From the NCBI RefSeq assembly GCF_000725345.1, contig NZ_CP008852.1, positions 1,827,693 through 1,891,692 on the forward strand: a stretch of 64,000 nucleotides of DNA. Reading direction: 5' to 3'. This DNA is from Pelosinus sp. UFO1 (GTDB taxonomy: Bacteria > Bacillota > Negativicutes > DSM-13327). Below, piece by piece: positions 42,234 through 50,007 of this stretch. Numbering within the stretch: the stretch's first letter is position 1; the number at the start of each line of letters is the position of its first letter. The position numbers were made by a program, and so were the translations under genes. The notes beneath the pieces were generated by a model, which did no database searches, had not been told where the DNA came from, and saw only the letters and a list, made by a program, of their open reading frames with translations.

Positions 42234-43529
42234 CTATGCGAAAACGTCCCTAATACTTATAGTAATAGGTTGTAGCTTAGATGGTGCAAGGCCTGACAAA
42301 TCTATAATATGAAAATGATAAGTTGTATTGTTATATTCCACATAGTCTTTATCAAGTTTAAACGGTACCCTGGATATACCAATAATATAAATATCAGTTA
42401 GTAAAGCAGGATAACCTGCCAAACGGTCTTTGTAGAGGTGTGATTGCGTCACGGCATGCTTTAGTTTTTCAATAAGTTTAGATTGGTTCATTTTCCCTAA
42501 GGACTCGCTACCGAATCCTATTTGTTTGAGTTCGCATAGAAAAGATTGATCTGGTGTAGTTAAGAGGGTATCAATCCGTGCGCCATTGAGTTGGGCTTCT
42601 GATATAGGATATAGACCGTGTAAAAAGGAAAACCGTTCAAACTCTTTCTGAAAAAATTTCTCGGAATATTTATCATTTTCTAAAATGGAATCCTCCCGAG
42701 AATAAAGCTCCATATAAGTGATAAAACGCTTAATTACAGCCTGCTTACTTAGATGAGTACTCATTTTGTGTTTGAGATAATTATATAAAATATCACAATT
42801 TCTAATGCATTCTTGTAAATCAATCTTAAATCCAGTGAATTCTTTATTAATATACCAATCGTAAATAGTTGCTAAATATTCAACTGATTTACTACCGCCA
42901 AAGCTATGTTCAAATAATTCTATTTTTTCGAGTTCATTTACTGATTTAGTCACTAATGAAACGGCTTCACCGAACGGTGGAGTATTCCAGTCTGCTTCAG
43001 GACATATTCCCTCTTTAATTATGCCTGGTATGCCTTGACCGTTGCCCAATAGATTACCCTTTATCCTAGACAATATTCGATAATCAAATCTTTTTATATT
43101 AGAACAATCTTTACAAAGATGTAAGAATTGTTCTATTTGCATAAAATTAAAATAATCTTTTTCATGGGGGCTCGGTAGCCTCCAACTATTTGTATCTAGT
43201 TCCCGGATCTTATTCATATACTCAGAGTTTTCCAAGAAAAAATTCCCGATTATCTGTAATGCTTCTTTTATTTTAACAATATTATTATTGAGGTATTCTG
43301 CTCTTTTTTGTTCGGTGATTCCTAATAATAAATCAAACTCAGCCCTCAATTCTGAGGTTGTAAGAATATAATGAACAAAGAAAATGACAGCCTCAATAAA
43401 GTGTTTTCCTTCTTCTTGCTTAAAATAAAAAGATGATTCTTGGATTAAAGTAGCTTCTTTCTCTATGCGCAAATAATGAAAATCTAGCTGGTTAATAAGT
43501 TGATTTATATATGATGTAATTGGCAACAT
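42234..43529 (-). CDS. Probable PD-(D/E)XK nuclease-domain protein, orphan cargo
   Basis: 431 residues. The C-terminal quarter has GARIDTLL, 10-12 residues, FLCELKQIG, the D...ExK arrangement of PD-(D/E)XK nucleases, followed by a helix with Lys/Gln. The N-terminal 300 residues are helical and unrecognised. ATG 43529 (GGGAGG 7 bases upstream) is preferred to the longer frame. TGTCGAAG lies 31 bases upstream. It is a single minus-strand gene between terminators, a typical arrangement for prophage defence cargo; activity is not proven. Confidence 0.6.
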   Translation of the reverse strand: MLPITSYINQLINQLDFHYLRIEKEATLIQESSFYFKQEEGKHFIEAVIFFVHYILTTSELRAEFDLLLGITEQKRAEYLNNNIVKIKEALQIIGNFFLENSEYMNKIRELDTNSWRLPSPHEKDYFNFMQIEQFLHLCKDCSNIKRFDYRILSRIKGNLLGNGQGIPGIIKEGICPEADWNTPPFGEAVSLVTKSVNELEKIELFEHSFGGSKSVEYLATIYDWYINKEFTGFKIDLQECIRNCDILYNYLKHKMSTHLSKQAVIKRFITYMELYSREDSILENDKYSEKFFQKEFERFSFLHGLYPISEAQLNGARIDTLLTTPDQSFLCELKQIGFGSESLGKMNQSKLIEKLKHAVTQSHLYKDRLAGYPALLTDIYIIGISRVPFKLDKDYVEYNNTTYHFHIIDLSGLAPSKLQPITISIRDVFA

Positions 43530-43662
43530 GAAAAATCCTCCCGAGTAGTTTCTTTTATCTTCGACATATAAAGAAAAAAACCTGTTATAGGAGCTACTCA
43601 ATAAGGAGGCTGTTCATTAAATCATACAATTCTTAACAAGGCGAAAAACTGGCGACGTTTTT

Positions 43663-43733
43663 TTGACTTTACCTGTGATAAAATGATAATAAGTTAAAAA
43701 AGATTAAGCCGCTTGTGATGGGCGGCTTTTTGC
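43663..43733 (+). promoter_or_regulatory. Promoter immediately followed by a terminator
   Basis: TTGACT (43663-43668), 16 bp, GATAAT (43685-43690), and only about 15 bases after the expected start a hairpin AAGCCGC/GGCGGCTTTTT (43711-43733). Either an attenuator for the gene at 43795 or a terminator of a lost gene. Confidence 0.45.
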
Positions 43734-43739
43734 ATTGCA

Positions 43740-43787
43740 GGGAAGTAATCCTTTTTGTAGAAGTATGTATGAAAATGGAAAAGGGGT
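43740..43787 (+). repeat. Cassette leader repeat R1
   Basis: GGAAGTAATCCTTTTTGTAG then AAGTATGTATGAAAATGGAA; diverged copy of the leader shared with R2-R4 (46020, 46524, 47289). Core TGTAGAA is 33 bases before the start codon. Confidence 0.55.
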
Positions 43788-43794
43788 TACTTAT

Positions 43795-44355
43795 ATGAAA
43801 GATAAAATATATGCATTATTAGCGATTAGCATTTTTGCAATATGTTTATGGTATTTTTATCAAGCTGCCATTTATGTTATTAATATCTTCGTTGGTTTGC
43901 CGAAAGAAATAATAGCTCCTATAATTGCAGGTATTTCAGTTGTTCTTGCAAGTTTGATTACTGTTATTTTGGGAAAATATTTTGAAAGAAAATATATAGT
44001 CAGTCAAGAACAACGAGTTAAAAGAACTCCGATGTATCAAGAACTTATTACTTTTATTTTTAAGTTGTTACCTGAAAAAGAAGAAGAAAGACTTTCAGAA
44101 AGTGAGCAAGTAGAATTTATTCGGAAATTTACAGAGATGGTCTTGCTTTGGGGATCAAATGAAGTTATTAAAGAATGGTCCTTATTTAGAACAAATATTA
44201 TGAAGTCCAGCCAATCAACAGATAATTTATTTCTTTTGGAAAATGTTCTTATTGCTATTCGTAATGATTTAGGACATAAATCGTCAGGAATAAAAAAAGG
44301 AGATATATTACGCTTGTTTATTAATGATATAGATGATTATTTGATTAAAAAATGA
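43795..44355 (+). CDS. Cargo membrane protein, unknown
   Basis: 186 residues: two membrane helices (about 7-27 and 42-62), then a helical cytoplasmic domain (KRTPMYQELITFIFKLLPEK ... ENVLIAIRNDLGHKSSGI). The RNDLGH segment resembles the HEPN-like end of some abortive-infection proteins, but weakly. AAGGGG precedes ATG 43795. A terminator follows. Confidence 0.55.
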   Translation: MKDKIYALLAISIFAICLWYFYQAAIYVINIFVGLPKEIIAPIIAGISVVLASLITVILGKYFERKYIVSQEQRVKRTPMYQELITFIFKLLPEKEEERLSESEQVEFIRKFTEMVLLWGSNEVIKEWSLFRTNIMKSSQSTDNLFLLENVLIAIRNDLGHKSSGIKKGDILRLFINDIDDYLIKK

Positions 44356-44367
44356 GTATAAAAATTA

Positions 44368-44393
44368 GAGCATCCCTTTGTGGGATGCTTTTC
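44368..44393 (+). terminator. Terminator
   Basis: GAGCATCCC/GGGATGCTTTT hairpin after the cargo membrane gene. Confidence 0.85.
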
Positions 44394-44535
44394 TTATGCC
44401 CAATTATACTTCCCCGTTTAAATATCATTATCACAAGAATGTATATCAGTGAAACCGATATACAGGAAACACAAAATTAATAATAAGAGTTCTTTAGCTA
44501 TATTGGATTTAAAAATAATTAAAGGAGATGTTTAA

Positions 44536-45114
44536 ATGTCTAGAACAGTAAATATCACAGAAGAAATCATTGTAGTGTCAGAAGGTAAAAAGGATATTGG
44601 TAAACTTGCATTTTTAGGCAATGACGGTAAATTTGATCCGAGTGTTATTCCAATGCAAAGTGTAAGTATGTCTCAATGTGGAGTGAATATGTCTGCTGAT
44701 TTATCGATACCTAATATTGCTTGGACAAATGTTACATGGGGGAAGAAGGAATATGATTCAGCGCAAATCTGTAATAGCGATCAAACAGGCTTTACAGTAG
44801 ATGCAGATGGACTGTATTTAATCGAGGCATCTGTTTGTTTTGAAATAAATGCAACAGGTGTAAGATATATTGGAATTACTAAAAATGGTTCTTTTATAGC
44901 AAACCAAGATCTACTAGCGGCACCTCAGCTATATTATAGTTACCTTCCCGTACAATATGTAGGTAGACTTAAAAAAGGTGATGTACTGAAAGCTTACGTG
45001 TATCAATCATCAGGTGGGGCGCTTAATGTTTTATCTTCTCCTCTTGGTGGCGTAGATCAAACACATCCCGGTTGTGCTCAACCTCGATTTACTTTAACTC
45101 AATTAAGTAATTAA
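44536..45114 (+). CDS. C1q/TNF-like jelly-roll protein
   Basis: 192 residues. The C-terminal 140 residues look like a C1q-like beta jelly roll: WTNVTWGKKEYDSA, GFTVDADGLYLIEASVCFE, RYIGITKNGSFIA, VQYVGRLKKGDVLKAYVYQS. Such domains occur in phage tail or capsid decorations and exosporium proteins. Its distance from the tail genes suggests a decoration or cargo role. AAAGGAGATGTTTAA precedes the ATG and a terminator follows. Confidence 0.6.
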   Translation: MSRTVNITEEIIVVSEGKKDIGKLAFLGNDGKFDPSVIPMQSVSMSQCGVNMSADLSIPNIAWTNVTWGKKEYDSAQICNSDQTGFTVDADGLYLIEASVCFEINATGVRYIGITKNGSFIANQDLLAAPQLYYSYLPVQYVGRLKKGDVLKAYVYQSSGGALNVLSSPLGGVDQTHPGCAQPRFTLTQLSN

Positions 45115-45122
45115 GAAGAATG

Positions 45123-45152
45123 GGAGTGAAGAGAAATCTTCACTCTTTTTAT
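45123..45152 (+). terminator. Terminator after the C1q-like gene
   Basis: GAGTGAAGA/TCTTCACTC hairpin followed by TTTTTA. Confidence 0.85.
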
Positions 45153-45188
45153 TTTTTGTAATTTACCATATGGAATTGAGGTGAAACC

Positions 45189-45353
45189 ATGATTTGCTTC
45201 ACAACCTGCGCCTGTAATATAAGCAATGATTGCATAAGAGCAACCTTGCATACTAAGTCTGCAAGGTGCAGAGATAGGACGGTGCCCAAGGATGTTAGAA
45301 AAAAAGAAAAGAGTAGTAGACCCAAAAGGGATGAAAAAAGTAAAAGCCATTGA
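45189..45353 (+). CDS. Small Cys-rich, Lys/Arg-rich protein overlapping the HNH gene
   Basis: 54 residues with five cysteines in the first half (ICFTTCACNISNDC) and a very basic end (RPKRDEKSKSH). GAGGTGAAACC precedes the ATG. It overlaps the start of the HNH gene by 62 bases. May be a zinc-binding phage peptide or a leader peptide. Confidence 0.4.
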   Translation: MICFTTCACNISNDCIRATLHTKSARCRDRTVPKDVRKKEKSSRPKRDEKSKSH

Positions 45354-45648
45354 CCACTGCGAAAAATGCGGCAGGATGTCAAATGGCTTTTATAATTTAG
45401 AAGTGGCTCATGTAAAAGGTAAAGGATGTAGTGGACCGGATATTAAGGAAAATTGTTTAAAACTATGTGGACCTGCATCTATGAGTATGGGGTGTCATGG
45501 TGCTGATCACAGGGGCGAGATTACTGACGATGAATTATTTGAAATTATAGCAAGGCGTGAGGGTAAGCCATTAGAGGTTATTCAAGAGGTCGTTCAGAAG
45601 GCATGGAGATTTAGAGAATATCGGCGGGTGATGAAAAATGACGTATGA
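45292..45648 (+). CDS. HNH-type endonuclease-like protein
   Basis: 118 residues. A CxxC knuckle (HCEKCGRM), then LEVAHVKGKGCSGPDIKEN, LKLC and GCHGADH, matching the His-Asn-His metal and catalytic pattern. HNH proteins assist packaging near terminase genes or act as homing/defence nucleases; terminase is 7 kb away here. The following pseudogene overlaps its end. Confidence 0.7.
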   Translation: MLEKKKRVVDPKGMKKVKAIDHCEKCGRMSNGFYNLEVAHVKGKGCSGPDIKENCLKLCGPASMSMGCHGADHRGEITDDELFEIIARREGKPLEVIQEVVQKAWRFREYRRVMKNDV

Positions 45649-46024
45649 CCCTAAGATGTTACCTGAATATATATCAGAGGACCTAGAAGCACCACACTAT
45701 TTAATTTAAGTTGTAAATTATGAAGAAGCAAGGGTGTCTAAAGTTGTGGGTGGTTATGAAGTCGGCTTTAAATCAGCAGAATGAAACTATAAGAAAGCAC
45801 TAGCTAAAGCTATGGTGATGCATAAGGATTTTAAAGTAGCAACTATTGTAAAGGCTATGGCTGAAAACGAACTATATGTGATAGAACAAGCTTCTCTACT
45901 AGAACAAGCAGAAGTATTATTGATTATGGGTAAAGCGGAGTTAGAAGGGCGGGACAAACAATATCAAGGTATAAAGAAATTAATTGATCTTGAGGTTCAG
46001 GAGCTAAGAACTTCTAGAGGATAA
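45638..46024 (+). pseudogene. Gene broken by two in-frame stop codons
   Basis: One frame of 129 codons starts MTYDPKMLPEYISEDLEAPH, overlaps the HNH stop, and runs to a TAA at 46022-46024, but is cut by TAA (45707-45709) and TGA (45782-45784). The last 80 codons are a helical domain (MVMHKDFKVATIVKAMAENE). No frameshift is needed, so the decay is recent, or the stops are sequencing errors. Confidence 0.6.
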
Positions 46025-46067
46025 TATTACCTTTTGCCGAAATGTGTATAAATTTGGTAAAAAGGAA
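46020..46067 (+). repeat. Cassette leader repeat R2
   Basis: GATAATATTACCTTTTGCCG then AAATGTGTATAAATTTGGTA. Nearly the same as R3 and R4. The core TGCCGAA (46035-46041) is 36 bases before the start codon. Confidence 0.65.
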
Positions 46068-46076
46068 GTGTGTTTT

Positions 46077-46478
46077 ATGGAATTAGATACTAAACAAAAA
46101 GTACTAATAGCAATTTACACTGAGTATCAAAAAGATATACCAGATATGGCATCAATTACATCTAGTAATTTAGGGATTGATCACGATATATTTAAAATTG
46201 CCTTAGATAAATTAGATAATGAGGGGTTAGTTAATGGATTAAATATTCTTAAAGGCGGATATCGTAGTATTCCAAAACAAGTAATAATTCATCATGCAAA
46301 AATGAGCAGCTATGGGATAAATTACGTTGAAACTAAATTAAACATCCAACCATCTTTAAGTAATAAAGAAAAAGTAAAGGTCGTTATAGATCGTTCTACT
46401 GAATGGGGATGGGAGCAACTTAAAGATATTGGTTCAAAGGTTTTATCGGAAGTAATTAAATCCCATGCGGGTATTTAA
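46077..46478 (+). CDS. Winged-helix-like cargo protein (YjcQ-like)
   Basis: 133 residues. The first 75 look like a winged helix (KQKVLIAIYTEYQKD ... FKIALDKLDNEGLVNGL), similar to the phage YjcQ family; the rest is helical. ATG 46077 follows AAAGGAAG. A terminator (46488) follows, so it is a one-gene unit. Confidence 0.55.
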   Translation: MELDTKQKVLIAIYTEYQKDIPDMASITSSNLGIDHDIFKIALDKLDNEGLVNGLNILKGGYRSIPKQVIIHHAKMSSYGINYVETKLNIQPSLSNKEKVKVVIDRSTEWGWEQLKDIGSKVLSEVIKSHAGI

Positions 46479-46487
46479 AATATTACT

Positions 46488-46511
46488 AAGCGTCCTACGG
46501 GGCGCTTTTTC
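46488..46511 (+). terminator. Terminator
   Basis: AAGCGTCC/GGGGCGCTT hairpin then TTTT; a related hairpin ends the next gene. Confidence 0.8.
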
Positions 46512-46523
46512 TGATATTTTAAA

Positions 46524-46571
46524 GGATAATATTACCTTTTGCCGAAGTATGTAGGAAATGGTAAAAAGGGA
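46524..46571 (+). repeat. Cassette leader repeat R3
   Basis: GATAATATTACCTTTTGCCG then AAGTATGTAGGAAATGGTAA. The first 20 bases equal R2 exactly. Confidence 0.65.
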
Positions 46572-46572
46572 G

Positions 46573-47232
46573 ATGGTTATCATACCTACTGTAAAGGATC
46601 CGGACGGAAGCAATCAAGAGGCAGACAAGATTCCCGAAATATGCCCACATTGTCAATCAAGTATTTCGGTAAAACATATTATTAGTAAACATATAAAGAT
46701 TGAATCAATATTTTATCTGCAAGTAGTTTATTCTTGCCCTAATCAAAAATGTAAGGAGATCATAGTTGCGACATACGAATATAATAGCGGTCAATATTAC
46801 TTGCAAAAGATTGAGCCACAAAAATTTGTTGTTAGTAATTTTCAAAAAGAAATAAGCGATTTATCACCGCAATTTGTTAAAATATATAACGAAGCTTATA
46901 ATGCTGAAACGTTTGGTTTGTTAGAAATTTGTGGACCTGGATATCGTAAAGCCCTTGAGTTTCTAATAAAAGATTATCTTATAGAAAATAATCCTGATAA
47001 TGAAAATGATATAAAAACAAAAATGCTATCTCCTTGTATAAACACATATATATCTGATGTAAATATAAAGTTCTGTGCAGAACGTGCTGCTTGGGTAGGT
47101 AATGACGAAACACATTATGTTCGACGTTGGGATAATAAAGATTTGCAGGATTTAAAAATGTTAATTCAGTTAACAGTTAATTGGATTATGAATGAAATTT
47201 TTACCGAAAAATTTCGAAGTGAAATGCCATAA
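46573..47232 (+). CDS. DUF4145-domain protein
   Basis: 219 residues. An N-terminal zinc ribbon (CPHCQSS ... CPNQKC) is followed by a helical DUF4145 domain (LLEICGPGYRKALEFLIKDY ... VGNDETHYVRRW). DUF4145 is a HEPN-related domain often found in restriction and other defence loci. The start is uncertain: ATG 46573 is only 2 bases after AAAGGG and ATG 46558 lies inside the repeat. Confidence 0.75.
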   Translation: MVIIPTVKDPDGSNQEADKIPEICPHCQSSISVKHIISKHIKIESIFYLQVVYSCPNQKCKEIIVATYEYNSGQYYLQKIEPQKFVVSNFQKEISDLSPQFVKIYNEAYNAETFGLLEICGPGYRKALEFLIKDYLIENNPDNENDIKTKMLSPCINTYISDVNIKFCAERAAWVGNDETHYVRRWDNKDLQDLKMLIQLTVNWIMNEIFTEKFRSEMP

Positions 47233-47249
47233 ATAAGGGTTGTATGCTC

Positions 47250-47277
47250 TAAGCGTCCCAACTACGAGGCGCTTTAT
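47250..47277 (+). terminator. Terminator
   Basis: AAGCGTCCC/GAGGCGCTTTATTAT hairpin directly after the DUF4145 gene; same family as 46488. Confidence 0.7.
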
Positions 47278-47288
47278 TATATTCTGCA

Positions 47289-47336
47289 GGATAATACTTC
47301 CTTTTGTAGAACTGTGTATAAAATGGTAAAAGGATA
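47289..47336 (+). repeat. Cassette leader repeat R4
   Basis: GATAATACTTCCTTTTGTAG then AACTGTGTATAAAATGGTAA. Same layout as R2/R3: element, GGTAAAA, ribosome binding site, ATG. Confidence 0.65.
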
Positions 47337-47351
47337 AAGGAGATATGCTTT

Positions 47352-47696
47352 ATGGGAAATAGAATAGCTGTTGTAACAATTGCTGTAGAATTTAAAAATG
47401 GCCATAATTACACAGATGCTATCAATGAAATAGGTCAAAAGAAGAATAAGTTTTCGCTTCCTCCTATCGATATAAAACGGACTGAGAGGTTTCATGTTTT
47501 TGATGGTTTGGGTTTTGATAGTGGCATAAAAGCTACTTTAAATCTTTTTTTTAAAGACAACGGTAATGGTGGGAGTGTTGCAGTACATCTTCCTAATATC
47601 CAACATGAGTTGGAGAATTTAGAGTCAAAAACATATAATTTAATCGCCATAAGCGAATCCTTATTTTGGTACCATACTTATGATACAAACCGCTAA
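47352..47696 (+). CDS. Cargo protein, unknown
   Basis: 114 residues, alpha/beta, no cysteines, with NLFFKDNGNGGSVAVHLPN. No recognised family. AAAGGAGATATGCTTT precedes the ATG, and it stands alone between R4 and a terminator (47743). Confidence 0.5.
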   Translation: MGNRIAVVTIAVEFKNGHNYTDAINEIGQKKNKFSLPPIDIKRTERFHVFDGLGFDSGIKATLNLFFKDNGNGGSVAVHLPNIQHELENLESKTYNLIAISESLFWYHTYDTNR

Positions 47697-47739
47697 AACC
47701 GAAATGATAAGATATTATTTATTATATTTTATAAAATAA

Positions 47740-47771
47740 AAATAGCGTCACTTCGGTGGCGTTTTTCTTTT
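47740..47771 (+). terminator. Terminator
   Basis: AGCGTCAC-TTCG-GTGGCGTTTTTC hairpin. From here to 48014 I see no gene: only an orphan AAGGAGGT with no reading frame and an AT-rich stretch. Confidence 0.8.
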
Positions 47772-48014
47772 ACCTAAAACTAAGGAGGTACACCATACAT
47801 ATAGGCAGAAATGGTGATTAACTATACGCGCTCGCGCCATTACCCGCCTGCCTTTGAGACTGTTTTTACGATAAAACAAGTCTAGATATATAATATACAT
47901 TATACGATGGGGTTAATATAATTAACTATATATAATAGGCGTTTATGGGTTGATTATCCATATAAAATCTTGTCGTATAATGGCTGATGGCATGTTTAGT
48001 GATTACCATCTGTA

Positions 48015-48404
48015 TTGAAGGCAATTGGTGGTAAGAGTGAGCAAACACCTAAAAATTATCGTTCACAGCTTAATAAACTTATGGAATGGTTTAAAAATAA
48101 CGGTGGTACAGGTGATCCTAAGAGATAACTTCGATTGATGCCGTTGAGTATCGAACTTATTCGCAGGAGGTAAGGAAGCTAAAGCCTGCTAGTATTAATA
48201 CTGCACTGGCAGCAATTGAATCCGTTTGTGTTTGGCTGATAGAAGAAGGGCATAACATACTGTCACGACTTAGTCAGTAAAGGGGTGTTTATTGAATTGG
48301 TAGCGAAGTTAGCCGGTCATGCTAAGATTGAGGCGACTATGATCTATACTCAACTAGGTGAGCAGGAGATGCAGGCTGTGGTGGAGAAGCTGGGGTTTAG
48401 CTAA
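48015..48404 (+). pseudogene. Decayed second tyrosine integrase
   Basis: Pieces of one integrase in changing frames: LKAIGGKSEQTPKNYRSQLN (N-terminal arm), ITSIDAVEYRTYSQEVRKLK and VCVWLIEEGHN (core-binding domain), then, after loss of the catalytic middle, HDLVSKGVFIELVAKLAGHA and MIYTQLGEQEMQAVVEKLGFS-stop (catalytic Tyr region and tail). Its 3' end is the first and longest of four integrase tails in this region. Confidence 0.85.
48348..48404 (+). repeat. Integrase-tail repeat T1
   Basis: Encodes YTQLGEQEMQAVVEKLGFS-stop. It ends 23 bases before the start of the next cargo gene. Confidence 0.75.
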
Positions 48405-48427
48405 TTACAGATTAGGAGGCGAATATT

Positions 48428-49120
48428 TTGTTAAATACAGATTCAATGTACATTGAACTTAAAGGTGATTCGGGAAGAATCGAGCAGTATAAAGAGTTTG
48501 CTGGCGAAGGTAATATTGAGATTGTTAAAGATGCGCAAAGTTATTACATAACATCACCAGAACTTCAGGCAATGTCATCTGACGTCGAATCATATAAAAA
48601 AGGGCAAGAACTGCTAGATTTGCTTCATGGCATTTCTGCTGTTATTTATGGTGGACCATTTGGTATTTCTCTCGGAACAGTAAATCGCACTCCTGGGATG
48701 CAACGCGGGTCTGGAAGTAGCTTTATTAGTGCTAGGGCAACTATAGTCAAAGCACCAAGTGAGGATTTATCACTAGCTGCAAAGAATCTTATCAGTGCAG
48801 CTAAAAATGTGCCTGTAATTTTAGAGTGTTTAAGATACTTTTGTTTAGGACATCCATCAATTTTTGATATGTATAAAATATATGAGATAATTCGAACTGA
48901 CTGCGGTGGGCATGATGAAGTTCATAAGCGTGGCTATATCGATAAAACAATCTTAAATGATTTATGCAGTAATATTAATCATTCTAAGCTACAGGGAGAA
49001 CAAGCTCGCCATGCTAGAATGCCAGGCCGTGATCCCAAGCCTGAAAGTTATATGCCAATTGAGGAAATGCAACGTACTGTAATTATGATATTCAATAAAT
49101 GGGTGAACGATAAAGTTTAA
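48428..49120 (+). CDS. Cargo protein, unknown
   Basis: 230 residues. A middle with GGPFGISLGTVNRTPGMQRG and a helical C-terminal part with SKLQGEQARHARMPGRDPKP, recalling the ARHA... motif found at the end of some HEPN-like or abortive-infection proteins; I do not recognise the family firmly. TTG 48428 follows TTAGGAGGCGAATATT. It is the first of four genes placed behind integrase tails. Confidence 0.55.
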   Translation: MLNTDSMYIELKGDSGRIEQYKEFAGEGNIEIVKDAQSYYITSPELQAMSSDVESYKKGQELLDLLHGISAVIYGGPFGISLGTVNRTPGMQRGSGSSFISARATIVKAPSEDLSLAAKNLISAAKNVPVILECLRYFCLGHPSIFDMYKIYEIIRTDCGGHDEVHKRGYIDKTILNDLCSNINHSKLQGEQARHARMPGRDPKPESYMPIEEMQRTVIMIFNKWVNDKV

Positions 49121-49180
49121 TTTCGGGATCTTTTCTTATGATCCTATAGACAGGTGTAAGGATGATTAGGTGAATAATAG

Positions 49181-49216
49181 CTACTGGTAGCAGTGGAAAA
49201 GTTGAGGTTTAGTTAA
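49181..49216 (+). repeat. Integrase-tail repeat T2
   Basis: GTAGCAGTGGAAAAGTTGAG then GTTTAGTTAA encodes VAVEKLRFS-stop, the shortest and most diverged tail. It is followed after about 75 bases by the cargo gene at 49291. Confidence 0.6.
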
Positions 49217-49290
49217 ATAAAGTTATGATTTTGTAGTAGGTAAATGTATTTTTTTTGTAGAATAAATCAAATAAAAAAGGAGTTGATTAT

Positions 49291-49875
49291 TTGATTTATG
49301 AAAAAACCTTAAAAAAGTGTATGCTAATGCTAAAGGCAATTTTGTTTATGCTTATTGAATTTGTCATTTCCCTATTTTCTATATTATCGAAACTAACCTT
49401 TTTGGATTATATAGTTATGAGATTAATTTGTAGTGCCCGAAGAATGTTTACCCCTATCAACAAAGCACTAATTAAAAGCAGACTTTTTAGTCAACTTTCT
49501 ATGTCCATTTCATTTCAAGAGCTACAAGCCATTCGGGATAATAATAGCATATCAGAAGGATATAGAAGCTTAATAAAACTAATTACTTTGTTTACTGATA
49601 TAAATGACATTGAAAATTATAAGGGTGAAAAATTTTACACCGATACTAACCAAATAATTTATGGATTTATTAGTAATAAAAGAAGAAATCCTTTGCTTAA
49701 GCATATGAAAATCGAGGTTACTGGTATATACAAAGGAATTCAACCATGTGAAAAATTAAATTTGATGCATTCTAGGACGTTTGTCCGTAGTGTTTTTAGT
49801 AAAAAGATCATTAGATTGGTTCAGTTTATCTATAGAGTAGAAACAATGTATGTTTTAGAGATAGAAATAATATAA
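49291..49875 (+). CDS. Cargo membrane-associated protein, unknown
   Basis: 194 residues, basic. N-terminal hydrophobic helices (LMLKAILFMLIEFVISLFSI) and a basic soluble domain. TTG 49291 follows AAAAGGAG at 8 bases. It ends in a terminator at 49874. No family recognised. Confidence 0.5.
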   Translation: MIYEKTLKKCMLMLKAILFMLIEFVISLFSILSKLTFLDYIVMRLICSARRMFTPINKALIKSRLFSQLSMSISFQELQAIRDNNSISEGYRSLIKLITLFTDINDIENYKGEKFYTDTNQIIYGFISNKRRNPLLKHMKIEVTGIYKGIQPCEKLNLMHSRTFVRSVFSKKIIRLVQFIYRVETMYVLEIEII

Positions 49876-49898
49876 GAGCCGTAAGGGCTCTTTCTTTT
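49874..49898 (+). terminator. Terminator
   Basis: AAGAGCC/GGCTCTT hairpin followed by TCTTTTT; the left arm lies on the stop codon. Confidence 0.85.
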
Positions 49899-49904
49899 TA
49901 ACTT

Positions 49905-49984
49905 AAAAACAGAAGTAATTGAATATTACACTCAGCCAGCGAACAGGAAATGCAGGCTGTGGTGGAGAAGTTAATTTTAGTTAA
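49905..49984 (+). repeat. Integrase-tail repeat T3
   Basis: In two frames it encodes TEVIEYYTQP and SEQEMQAVVEKL, a different integrase allele from T1 though the stretch GAAATGCAGGCTGTGGTGGA is nearly the same. The next gene starts 24 bases later. Confidence 0.75.
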
Positions 49985-50007
49985 TCAGCAGAGTAGGAAG
50001 TGATAGT

